Assembly (NCBI GenBank): GCA_942486035.1
Contig: CALNXK010000154.1
Coordinates: 666,001 to 730,000 of the forward strand
Reading direction: 5' to 3'
DNA: 64,000 nucleotides
Source: Porites lobata
Taxonomy: Eukaryota; Cnidaria; Anthozoa; Scleractinia; Poritidae
Shown here: piece by piece, positions 45,150 to 54,950 of the stretch
Numbering within the stretch: position 1 is the first letter of the stretch
Layout of the letters: each line of letters opens with the position of its first letter
Program-made: the position numbers and the translations under genes
The notes under the pieces: model-generated
Told to the model about the DNA's origin: nothing
What the model saw: the letters and a program-made list of their open reading frames with translations, nothing else
Databases searched by the model: none

Positions 45150-45332
45150 CAGTAAACCGCATTTTCTATGGGACTATCGGCATAATAACCCACTTGGGAT
45201 GTTAGGAGAACAAGAAAAACTTGTAAATCACTCGCCTTAGGCTCGTGATATACAAGTTTTTTCTCGCGTTCTCCTAACATCCCGCGTGGGTTATTGAGCC
45301 AATAGGCCCATAGAAAATGCGGTTTATTGCTG
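45150..45332. mobile_element. Foldback with AAACCGCATTTTCTATGGG arms
   Basis: Arms of about 85 bp (45150-45235 with 45245-45332) surround a short loop near 45238. Internal motifs 'ataacccac' and 'gttctccta' are mirrored. The target site is not resolved. Confidence 0.65.
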
Positions 45333-45404
45333 AAGCATTTCTGCGTTGTCTATACCACGGTCGCGGTCACAGGCATGATTTCGCTTAAAGATTCCCCGCT
45401 TTAA

Positions 45405-46665
45405 GGTGTTTCGATATAGTTTTTCAGAGGCCATACCGATATTTTTCAATTGCTTTAAATGTGATTTTATCCTTGTCTGATCGCTATAAAATCTTCACCA
45501 ATGATTGACTATAAATTGAAATTTGTCGAAATGTAGGTTCTAGTAAAATCGATATTACTATGACAACAATAACCAAAAACTTTGAAATTTATAAACGCCT
45601 AATTTTACGCGATCTAAACCAGCTACTGCAAATCCAACACTAGGAACTTAAAGTTTGCTGTTTAGCAAATAACCTCCGTAAGAAGTTAAAAATTCTGTAT
45701 GTTTGAATTCGACTAAAACGAAAATATACTTCAAACCTTAAATTTTCAATAGCCGTGATAGACTATTTAATAAAGACGTTACAAATTGCTCAAATTATTC
45801 TTAAGTAGCCTCAGAATGCTGCTAAATATGATATTTCGACGCCAGGAAATTTTGGTGTATTTTCGTTCTTGATTTTTTTAAAATCTCTTCACATAATCTT
45901 CATAGTGTATATAATAATGTCTGAAATTTTCATTAAGATTGATTCACTGCAACACCTTGAAATTTCAAGACAAAACTACTTTACGAACACTGATACAGAA
46001 TTTTTTACTTCTTACGGAGATTGTTTGCTAAACACCAAACTTTAAGTTCCTAGTGTTGGATTTCAGTAGCTGGTCCAGATCGCACAAAATTCGGCTTTTA
46101 TAAATTTCAAAGATTTTGCTTAGTGTTGTCACAGTAATATCGATTTTACTTAAATCTACATTTTCACAAATTTCAATCCATAGCCAATAGACCTTTTTAC
46201 CGATACGGCGGCCATTTAAGGAGTATTATAGGATGCCCGGGGGGCATGAGCACATTTCGTTTGTATTTTCGAGCGCTTTTCGGGACATTTTTTCGTAAAA
46301 TTGTCTTAGAATAACATTATAATGGGAAAAAAGATCCTTGTGCCGTGTTTGGATGTAATAATGATCGCCTTTTTTCCGAGAAATTTACAGTGGAAGATTA
46401 TATTTCTAATACTAAACCAGAAGAAAGGCGATCATTATTACATCCAAACACGGTACAAGGATCTTTTTTCCCATTACAATCTTATTCTAAGAAAATTTTA
46501 GGAAAAAATGTCCCGAAAAGCGCTCGAAAATACAAACGAAATGTGCTCATGCCCCCCTGGGCATCCTATAATACTCGTTAAATCAAATTAATTCAATATG
46601 GCCGCCTTATCGGTAAAAAGGTCTATTACTGGTGAAAATTTTATAGCGATTGGAAAAGGAAAAGA
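45405..46665. mobile_element. TTAA|GGTG foldback in gene 3 intron, right end lost
   Basis: The left end follows TTAA (45401-45404) and reads GGTGTTTCGATATAG. Arms of over 200 bp (about 45480-45700 and 45975-46187 plus 46626-46660) mirror each other, for example 'aacactaggaacttaaag' with 'ctttaagttcctagtgtt'. The right arm is interrupted by a MITE at 46190-46623 and stops about 30 bp from the exon 1 donor without its terminus. Confidence 0.65.
46190..46623. mobile_element. 434-bp GACC-ended hairpin MITE, TA target site
   Basis: It runs from GACCTTTTTACCGAT to ATCGGTAAAAAGGTC, almost a full-length palindrome, flanked by TA on both sides (46188-46189, 46624-46625). Its ends resemble the GACC end of the 301-879 element. 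It is nested in the right arm of the surrounding foldback, whose left arm shows the uninterrupted sequence near 45500. Confidence 0.75.
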
Positions 46666-46696
46666 GCGCTCTTGTTCAGACAAAATCTGTACTTAC

Positions 46697-47182
46697 TTCA
46701 AATAGTGCCCTTGTAAGAAATCCTTGTATCATTTCCTTTCTTTTCTCTGTGTTCTCTGATAAGTTGCAACAAAATGCAGGAATTTGTATGTTGAGCTCTT
46801 GCGTTCTAGAAGTCACAATAATGGAGCCAAGAGACAATAGTTCAAGTAGCATTGCAGGATAATTAGAAAACAGACAGTGTACACTCCAGGTAAACTTTGC
46901 TGGTGTCGAGTTGACCGTTTTATTGGGCCCATAAACATTTACTCTGACAAGAAATGATGGCTTTCCTCCTTCAGGATACAAGGCACGGGATATGTTAAAG
47001 CTGTTCTCGTTTTTTGTCAAGCTTTTGTAGACATGTTCATAAGTTAAACTGCAAGACGTTGAATTGGTGGAATTCATGCATTGCTTAATGACATCTGAAT
47101 CCTCATTGTCTTCAGCAAAAGACAGGATAATGAAAAGAAAGCAACACCAAATAATGAGCCCAAAATTTTGCACTATATGCAT
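46697..47182 (-). CDS. Gene 3 exon 1: signal peptide and ectodomain
   Basis: 162 codons from ATG (47180-47182) to GAA then donor gtaagt, the same length and phase as gene 1 exon 1. Signal peptide 1-24 (core IIWCCFLFIIL, likely cut after SFAE or nearby). Cys 35, 44, 103, 138 and 139 are kept, as are sequons N37, N40, N63, N87 and N91; an additional NLS sequon lies at 140. Differences from gene 1 cluster at residues 24-34 and 91-115. It is paired with exon 2 at 38116-39159. The conserved leader upstream is broken 77 bp before the ATG by a TTAA element (47259-47834), which pushes the TATATTTAA-like motif to about 690 bp away. The open frame beyond the donor (to 46676) is intron read-through. Confidence 0.8.
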
Positions 47183-47258
47183 GCTTGCAATTTCTCTCTT
47201 CAGTTCACTGAAAACTTCTCTGAAATGCTGAACAAAAAAAGAAACAACATTACTTTAA

Positions 47259-47834
47259 GGTGGTTGAAGACAGTTTTGCGGGCGGTCAGCGGTAATTCGC
47301 GTGACGGCGCGTGTTTACAAACATGGCGGCCAAAAAATAATGGTGCACAGGAGACGAATTCTCAAAATCTAGTCATTAAAATTTTGTGATATTTGGCAAA
47401 ATTTTTATTTATATCGTATTTTAAATAATGAGAACTTTAAAATGGAAGTTGAACAGACAAATTTTGGGACACATGTAATAATTACAGTACAATTGTATTA
47501 TTGATTAACTAAAAACCCGTCTGCTAAAATTTGGTTAAATAAGTTTCAGATGGTAATCATTAATTATAGTAAGCTGTGTGTACGTTTATAGGAAAATCTA
47601 ATGAGCGAATGTTATGTGAACTGAGCCAAAGTGAAATTTTAAGGCTGTATTCAATCGTTTATGTTGCCATGAAAACTACGAAAACGTCAAATTTTACCTG
47701 TCAATCAAAATCTTTCATCAGTATATTTTTCACTTGCCAAGTTTCAGCTAGTGAGCTGCAACCTTCATGGTTCTCTTGCCATGATTTGGCAAATGACATT
47801 TACTCAGAAACTGCCAAAACTGTTTTCAGCCACC
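47259..47834. mobile_element. TTAA element in the upstream region of gene 3
   Basis: The ends GGTGGTTGAAGACAGTTTTG and near-inverse bound 576 bp. The left flank is TTAA (47255-47258), and the right flank is TTAG (47835-47838), one change from TTAA. The gene 1 equivalent (about 19877-19885, 'ggctttaagcatcaatc') is the empty site. An ORF at 47576-48046 joins this element to the E-block and is not a gene. Confidence 0.8.
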
Positions 47835-47875
47835 TTAGGCATCAATCTACCACTATCAACAAATTATTAAATATA

Positions 47876-48960
47876 ATGGCAGAAAGCGATTTTAAGGAAC
47901 GGTCAAGGTCTGCAGCAGTGACGGAGGTGAAAAAAGCCCTCCCCCTTAGCCTGGAAAATACTGCTCAATCTTACCTTTATAATTTTAAAGAGCCCTTGGG
48001 GCAAACATTTGGAAGAATTCAAAACAGAAATCATGTTTTAAACTGAGTAATATTGCAGCACAAAGTTTCTAACGATACCTTGGCGTAGTGCGGAGCAACC
48101 TTTGCCGATGTTTTAAAATATATAGATCCTTTACAACGCTGCAAGTGATGTGGATCGTCGGAACATTACTGATTCTACTGTAAGGTAGCCTTTGAAGAAA
48201 CATTAAACCGTTTAAAAAAAGCCTAGAATCTTATCTCCTAGTGGTACAAAGCTCTCCCAAACAGTTACATAAGATGGATAATGAACGGTTACGCCTCAGA
48301 AGGACGCTCATTTATATGCAGATTATCAAACCTCATTAAAGTTCCGCGAATTTTGTACGGTCTTCAGAAGAAAAGTGATGTGTAAAGAGATCCTACTAAA
48401 GACCACTAAAATAAGTAATATAAATTAACTCTCTAACTGAGCCTTGAAGTGCCAAAGAGTACACTAAGCAAGGACTTTTACACCTTTTAAAAAGTTAGAG
48501 AGCACGCTACACTGACGCTAAATCAAAGACAATAATATTCTTATGCAATGACTGTGCAATGTCCCTTCGAATGTTGTGATCTGTGTGACTCCAGCGGACT
48601 TCATACGGCTCAAGAGGACGTATGAATAGAGTACATTGGAGCAGTCATCATTTAATGTTTTCTTATATCTATTTATTTTTATAGTCAGTGTAACAACAGG
48701 CCTGGATAATGAATAGATTTCTCGGAATTTCGACTTCCGGCTTCAAATCCAGACTCGTGCCCAGTCGCTGTCCGTGGAAACGTAAATGTGAGAGACTATT
48801 AGAAACGATCAGGTCAGAAAGGCCGGTACGAAAAATTGGAAAACAAGGGTAAACACATTTCTCCTTAGCAAATGTGGAAAGGTTCTCATCAACAGATTCT
48901 CCTACAATGTTACAGTAAATGATCTAATAAACGCCCAGGAGTCTATTTTATGCTATAGGA
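47876..48960 (+). pseudogene. E-block copy 4
   Basis: It starts ATGGCAGAAAGCGATTTTAA at the matching place, but the frame shifts after KKALP relative to copy 5 and ends ...RNHVLN. The following sequence keeps the order of the other copies down to 'gtttctggaatttcg' type tail and 'ataaacgcccaggag' (48930). A G-run (about 48978-48990) closes it. Confidence 0.6.
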
Positions 48961-50573
48961 ACCCAAGCGCAGGAGTGGGGGGGGGGGGGGGTGTCGTTTA
49001 CGTAGGAGGCGTTTTAGTCTAATTTTTAAATTGTGCTCAACAAAACTATGCTTGTGGTGAACATATCACCTCAACCTATAAATTGAAGACTATCGAGTCC
49101 ATCGTTTGATACGTCCAGGTCGTTTGGAGATCAGTATCGTTTTTCCCTGATGATGCCGTTGATAGGCGAAAGCTTGGGTTGTAACTTTATTTTAAAATCA
49201 GCAGTTTTAATAAGGCCTCGTTTGAACAATATTTTTATTTTTCGTTTTTTTTTTTTTTATAGAGTTCTACGTCAATGTCAGAGTCCTTACTTTTAACTTG
49301 AAATTGAAAAACTGATACAATAAGAAAACTCTTATTAGAACGGCAAGAATTCTCGGAATAAGTGCTGAATGATTTTTCTCTGTTTCGCGACTTCCATTTT
49401 CGCAAATTGCTATTTTGGCAATTGTCATGCGGGGCACATCATTTGATCATTTACGGTGTAAACCTATCTAAGAATACGGAATTTTGTCATGATCCGGGCA
49501 CCCATGGCCAACGACCAGATGTTACCAGTTTGTCGGAATTGGTTCAAATTAGGTTTATGTAATCATGCTTTAATGGAAGCTTATTTGAATTGGTTTATTT
49601 GGAACTGCATGCCTTACTGTTTGGATGTCAAAGGGGAACTCGAAACTTTTAGAAGAGTTTTTCGTCTCATCCGAATCCTGATGGGTCCGGTGGAAAGTTC
49701 CAGGACTTTGAGTAACCGTACTTTCGTTGGAAGATTCCTGGGGACGTTTTGTCTTTAGTTAGACCGAAATTTTCAAGAGACCTTAAATAGTTATTTAAAG
49801 CAAACATCAACTTTATAAAAGACACTTGAAGTTTAGTTGATTTTTGTTTAAAAATCTTAATGTACAGTTTGAAATCCAATCTTATCACACCCTTCAGTGT
49901 ATAATACAAAAACTACAATAATTCCCGGTTATAAAATATGAATAACACAACCTCCGAAAATCGGCAGTTACTTCCTGTACCTGACACCTCAATCAATCTT
50001 TAAGCGAATTATCTTTTCAACCTATAAATCAAAATGATTAGTAAAAACAATAGTGTCCTTATTTTTGACCCAAAAAGTTTTATAAAAAATACATAAATAG
50101 ACCAGAATCTTACTTTTCCATTTAAAAACATGAAATATTCGGCGGCGTTGCCCATGTTTCTCATATGGAGCGAAACTTACTTTCATACCACAACAAGCGG
50201 TTTCTTGGGGGGCACGCTCAGGAGGTCAAAGGATGTGATTTTTCATGAAAAAAATATTCACAAGATTCTGCTTGACCTGTTTAGAAAATAATGTGTTTAA
50301 TTTTTAATAATTAACTAACAGCTTACTGATTTATTCTTTGGGCGACCAACTTGGAGGCCCGGGCCGCACCCAAGCCAAAATGTTTGGGAGACCGAAGGGC
50401 TCCCTGAAATTTTTATTTGGGCGACCATCTAGATCTTTCAGGCCTGGCCACCCCAGCTAAAATGCTTGGGAGCCCGAAAGGCTCCCTGAAATTTTCCCTA
50501 GAAGCACAGCCTTGCAGCACTGTAGTCATTGGAAGTATGATACATAACATGCTATTGTTGAATGTGGAAGTGC
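48961..50573. repeat. Unit sequence with a ~108-bp tandem duplication
   Basis: 49075-49440 matches 3390-3590 of unit I. 49960-50000 ('cacaacctccgaaaatcggc') matches 53595-53630. At about 50340-50505 a segment with 'gggcgacca' and 'gggctccctgaaatttt' is repeated twice with divergence. No gene is accepted here. Confidence 0.55.
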
Positions 50574-51890
50574 ATATTTTTTTTCCAATATATTTATTGA
50601 TAATCACATTAAATAATTACAGTTACAATACTACAGAAAAAAAAAAAACAAAACACTTTAACAATAGACATTAACAGAGTAAAGCAAGATTAATTATTAA
50701 ATTATTAAATTAATACAGGGCTAAAAGAGATTACAAAAAGTACAACAGGGCAATGAAATAATACGAAGTTAATGCAGTTAACTTAAATAAGGCGTCAGTA
50801 TCCACTTTCTTTTAAAGAATTCTTTGTTGCTGATTTTTTCTTCTGTTTCATATTTAGCGATGATCTTGGCCCTAAATCCATAAATGTTTGGAAAGATTTG
50901 TTTGCTCCTACAGTCCCACAAATAGAGTTTTCCAATAATTATAAAATAGTTCAGCAGTTGAAGCAAAGGGCAAGTATTTTCCGTCAAAATTCCAAACAGC
51001 ACATTTTCCAAGCAGAGACGAATTCGTTGATTCGAAATAAGGCACCAATAAAGTTCAAATTCAATCCAAAACTGTTTAGAGCGCGAGCAGTGATAGAACA
51101 AATGAGTTAATGATTCGGGTTGATTGTCACAGAAAGAGCATAAATCATTTGCTCTAAAACCTATTTTATACAACTTTGTATTTGTGTAAAGAATTGAGTT
51201 AATTACCTTGTACTGGAAAGCTTTAACATACGATTCGACAACGATAGAGTGAGGCAGCTTAAATATTTGCCTCAGATTGTCGCTGTTAAAATGAAAGTTA
51301 CTCTGTAATTTTTTAATAATATTGGGCGGTTTAGCTTTTTCTCTGATGAATAGGTTGTAGTAATCCTTTGATTTCCCTTTCGTAACATCAAAAGTATTGT
51401 CACCCACCACAAATGTTGGAGAGTTTATGGAGGGATACCTGTCATAACCTCTTAACGATAATGGAATGGACCTACGTAAGCCAGCCCATTCTAAAATATT
51501 TGTTTTGCATACTTTTTTAGACAGTTCATTATAAGAATCAGTGCTGTTCAGACTAAGTAAAAGATCCTGAATGCAAATGACTCTCGCATTAACATAATGT
51601 TTATAATAAACCGGCTTGTTTTCTACTTTTATTTCTTTGTTATTCCAGATTATGGTTTTCCAGTCTTCTTCAGTGGCAAAGTGCATATTTTGAGGACATT
51701 AGTAAAGGGAATGCAAATTTTACTGAACTACCCCATACTGTTAACAATTTATATGGTGGTAATATTGATGTAAGTTTTGTTTTGAGTAGCAAAGGAACCC
51801 TAGTGTGCAACTCATCTTCTAGTGTATTATTCCATAACAGAACATCTCCGTCTCTTCTGCACACATTTGTTGTTGATATATACACCTCTC
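50574..51890 (-). pseudogene. 3' part of an L1-like LINE ORF2, 5' truncated
   Basis: The minus-strand frame 50778-51686 (about 302 codons) has the C-terminal zinc-knuckle region of LINE reverse transcriptases (CSFCDNQPESLTHLFYHC, then WIEFELYW). A second frame, 51670-51885, continues upstream with LLWNNTLEDELHTRVPLLL, so one frameshift separates them. The catalytic RT and endonuclease parts are absent. The 3' end on the minus strand has AATAAA-like sequence and an A-run near 50574-50586. The L1/Tx1 assignment is inferred from the terminal motif and A-tail. Confidence 0.8.
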
Positions 51891-51992
51891 AACTTGCCAT
51901 TGCCATTCAACATACAAGCAATTCTTACTTACACCAACACATCCCGCGTAAACGCCTTCGGGCGTCAGTTCTTGTTAAATATAATCAGTATA

Positions 51993-52160
51993 ATGGCGGA
52001 AAGCGACATTCACTCGGTCGAACGATCAAGGTCTGCAGCAGTGACGGAGGTGAAAAAAGCCCTTCCCCCTGGAAAGTACTGCTCAATCTTACCTTTAATG
52101 GTTTTTAAGAGCCCTTGGAGCAAAAATGTGGAAGAATTCAAAACAGAAATCGTGTTTTAA
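51993..52160 (+). CDS. E-block copy 5: best-preserved short ORF, unknown
   Basis: 55 codons plus stop, from ATGGCGGAAAGCGAC. The reading is MAESDIHSVERSRSAAVTEV then KKALPPGKYCSILPLMVFKS and PWSKNVEEFKTEIVF. Four other copies exist in the window. Beside intact exon 1 copies the ATG lies about 95 nt from the TATA-like motif and faces away, a head-to-head arrangement. A possible acceptor (attattgcag) about 20 nt after the stop opens a frame HKVCNDTLAWCGATFADVLK, so this could be the first exon of a small multi-exon gene. It is equally possible that it is dead repeat. No family recognised. Confidence 0.35.
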   Translation: MAESDIHSVERSRSAAVTEVKKALPPGKYCSILPLMVFKSPWSKNVEEFKTEIVF

Positions 52161-53639
52161 ACTGAGTATTATTGCAGCACAAAGTTTGTAACGATACCTT
52201 GGCGTGGTGTGGAGCAACCTTTGCCGTCGATGTTTTAAAATATACCGTAGATCCTTTACAACGCTGCAAGTGATGTGGTTCGTCGGAACCTTACTGATTC
52301 TACTGTAAGGTAACCTTTAAAGAAACATGAAACCGTTTAAAAAAAAGCCTAGAAGCTTATCTCCTAGCGGTAAGAAGCTTTCGCAAACAGTTACTGAAGA
52401 TGAATAATGAACGGTTACGCCTCGGAAGTACATCATTAATATGCAGATTATCAAACATCATTAAAGTTCCGCGCATTTTTTTACGGTTTTCAGAGGAGAA
52501 GTGATGTGTAAAGAGTTCCTTCTAAAGACCACTAAAATAAGTAATCAACTCTCTAATTGAGCCTCGAAGTACCGAAGAGTACACTAAGCAAGGGCTTTAA
52601 AACCTTTTAAAAAGTTACGGAGCACGCTACACTGACGCTAAATCAAAGACAATAATCTTCTTATGCGAGGCTGTGCAATGTCCCTTCGAATGTTGTGATC
52701 TCTGTGACTCCAGCGGACTCCACACGGCTCAAGAAGACGCATGAATAGAGTACATTGGAGCGGTCAACGTTCGATGATTTCTTATATATATTTATTTTTA
52801 TAGTCAGTATAACAACAGGCCTTGATAATGAATAGGTTTCTCGGAATTTCGACTTCCGGCTTCAAATCCAGACTCGTGCCCAGTCGCTGTCCGTGGAAAC
52901 GTAAATGTGAGAGACCATTAGCAACGATCAGGTCAGAAAGGCGTACGAAAAATTGGAAAACAAGGGTAAACACATTTCTCCTTAGAAAATGTGGAAAAGT
53001 TCTCATCAACAGATTCTTCTACAATGTTACCGTAAATGATCTAATAAACGCCCAAGCCCCGGTTCCTGGAAAGCCGATTAGCGCAAATCGAGGATTAAAT
53101 CTCGCTAATCGGGGAATAAATTTTATCCCCCCATTAGATACTGTTCCTGAAAGCACGATAAACATTAATCTAGGAATAAACTAAGTGTTTAATTTAACCC
53201 ACCTAGCGAAGTCGATTAAGTCACTTATTGGGGGAAAAAGTCTGTAAAAACAAACAAAATGGCAGACTTACCGTTGCCACAAATATAACAAATACGTGAA
53301 AAAAAAAATGGTTTCGACAGCAGGAAATTTTTCGTCTCGTCCGAGCCCTGATGGTTCCGGCAGTCAAAAGTTCGAGGACATGGAAGTAGCCGTCCTTTCT
53401 TTGGAAGATTCTTAGGAACGTTTTGTGTTTAGACCGATTTTTTTTTTGTAAAACAAAAATGAACGATATAAAAGAAACGACTTTTAAATGAAATTTGTTC
53501 AAAAATCTTAACGTCTTTTGAAATCGATTATTATTACACCCTTCAATTTAATACAAAAAATGCAATAATTCGGCCCGGTAATAAGCTAAAATAGGAATAA
53601 CACAACCTCCGAAAATCGGCATTAACTTCGTGAACCAGA
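52161..53639. repeat. E-block copy 5 tail
   Basis: Matches 48060-48950 and, inverted, 28350-29820. It includes the segment with the mirrored plus/minus ORFs of about 60-120 codons around 'tttctcggaatttcgacttcc' that recur in every copy. Frames are not conserved among copies, so no gene is called. Confidence 0.55.
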
Positions 53640-54218
53640 CACTGATGACGTAGAACAAAAGAGCTTAAACCATGAAACAATACCATGCAGATTTTTCCCT
53701 GAACAGAAAACAAAGAAGTCTTTTGCTTTCAGTACGTCATCTGTGTCCGCGGTGCACCAAGTTTTGACCCGAAAATATAAGGGAAGTTGGCAGAAAAACT
53801 TGCGAACTTAGACGAATGTCATTGCTGAAATTTTTAACCTCTTTTGAAATTTCTAGGCAATATTTGCTCCAGTCCCGTTAGCATATTCTGGTACTGGAGG
53901 CATCTGAGAAACGTCGACATTTTATTATACAGATAATCGCTTGCGATAGTGCTTACACTGAGAAATTCTGGCTTCCTGCATGGCAGGCCTAAATTCTTCT
54001 GCCTTTCTTTTCGCAACTGCAGAAGCTGCGTACAAACTTTTCAGTGAGAATATATTTTATAAGAATATCGAGGCTGACATTTGCAAAATTTTAAGAATAT
54101 ATTTTTAACAATACACCGAGGCTGTCATCACTGCAAGAGCGCGAAGAACATTGATTGAACTTTCACATTTTTACAAGATCCAGTGTAACTTAGTCGCTTT
54201 ATTTGCCCCCTCCTAGTA

Positions 54219-54508
54219 CAGTGGAACCCCGTGAATACGGTCACCAATAGGCCCAAAAAAATTGGCCGTATTAACGGGTGACCGTATTACCGAGGTGGCT
54301 GTAAGGCGGGGTTCCACTGTATTAACGAGGGCTCTTTTCTTACAAGAAAATGTATGGCTGTTTTGCCAGGCGGCCAAAAATGTTCCCTGTTAGCAGAGGT
54401 CTCTCACGACTATGCAAACGACGATTGCCTCGTCGTGAGAGACCTCTGCTAGCAGGGAGCCAAAAAAGTGGCTGTAATACGAGGTGGCCGTCAGGCGGGG
54501 TTTCACTG
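54219..54508. mobile_element. pogo/Tigger-like MITE, second copy
   Basis: CAGTGGAACCCCGTGAATAC to GGGGTTTCACTG with TA on both sides (54217-54218, 54509-54510). It keeps the same nested hairpin as the unit III copy, confirming inheritance by segmental duplication. Confidence 0.8.
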
Positions 54509-54634
54509 TAATACCCATACCACCTCCAGTACCAGGAATTCTCATACAGCATGACATAAAACCTTTGTGCTATTTCCGTAGTTTGGTCGCATCTAAGACC
54601 ATAGTTATGGGTTTTTTCGTCACCGTTTACTGCC

Positions 54635-54950
54635 TAGCTCCCCGATTGTCACAATAACCATGTGGTTTGGCCATTTTTGAACCTAATTAAAGAAGATAAA
54701 GCCCCTCCGCAGGATGGAAACGGGATTGAAAGAAGTAAGCGGTGCCATAATATGAAACTGGTCGCTATGCCTAAAGTGTTTATCCCACAATTTAGCTCCC
54801 CGATTGTCACAATAACCATGTGCTTTTGGCAGTTTTAAACCTAATTAAAGAAGATAAAGCCCCTCCGCAGGATGGAAACGGGATTGAAAGAAGTAAGCGG
54901 TGCCATAATATGAAACTGGTCGCTATGCCTAAAGTGTTTATCCCACAATT
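54635..54950. repeat. 158-bp tandem duplication private to unit IV
   Basis: The segment beginning 'tagctccccgattgtcac' at 54635 is repeated at 54793. Units I and III have a single copy. The two repeats differ mainly near 'gtggtttggcc' against 'gtgcttttggc'. Confidence 0.85.

Noticed and set aside
47576..48046. 156-codon plus-strand ORF
   Set aside because: Chimera of the TTAA element and E-block copy 4.
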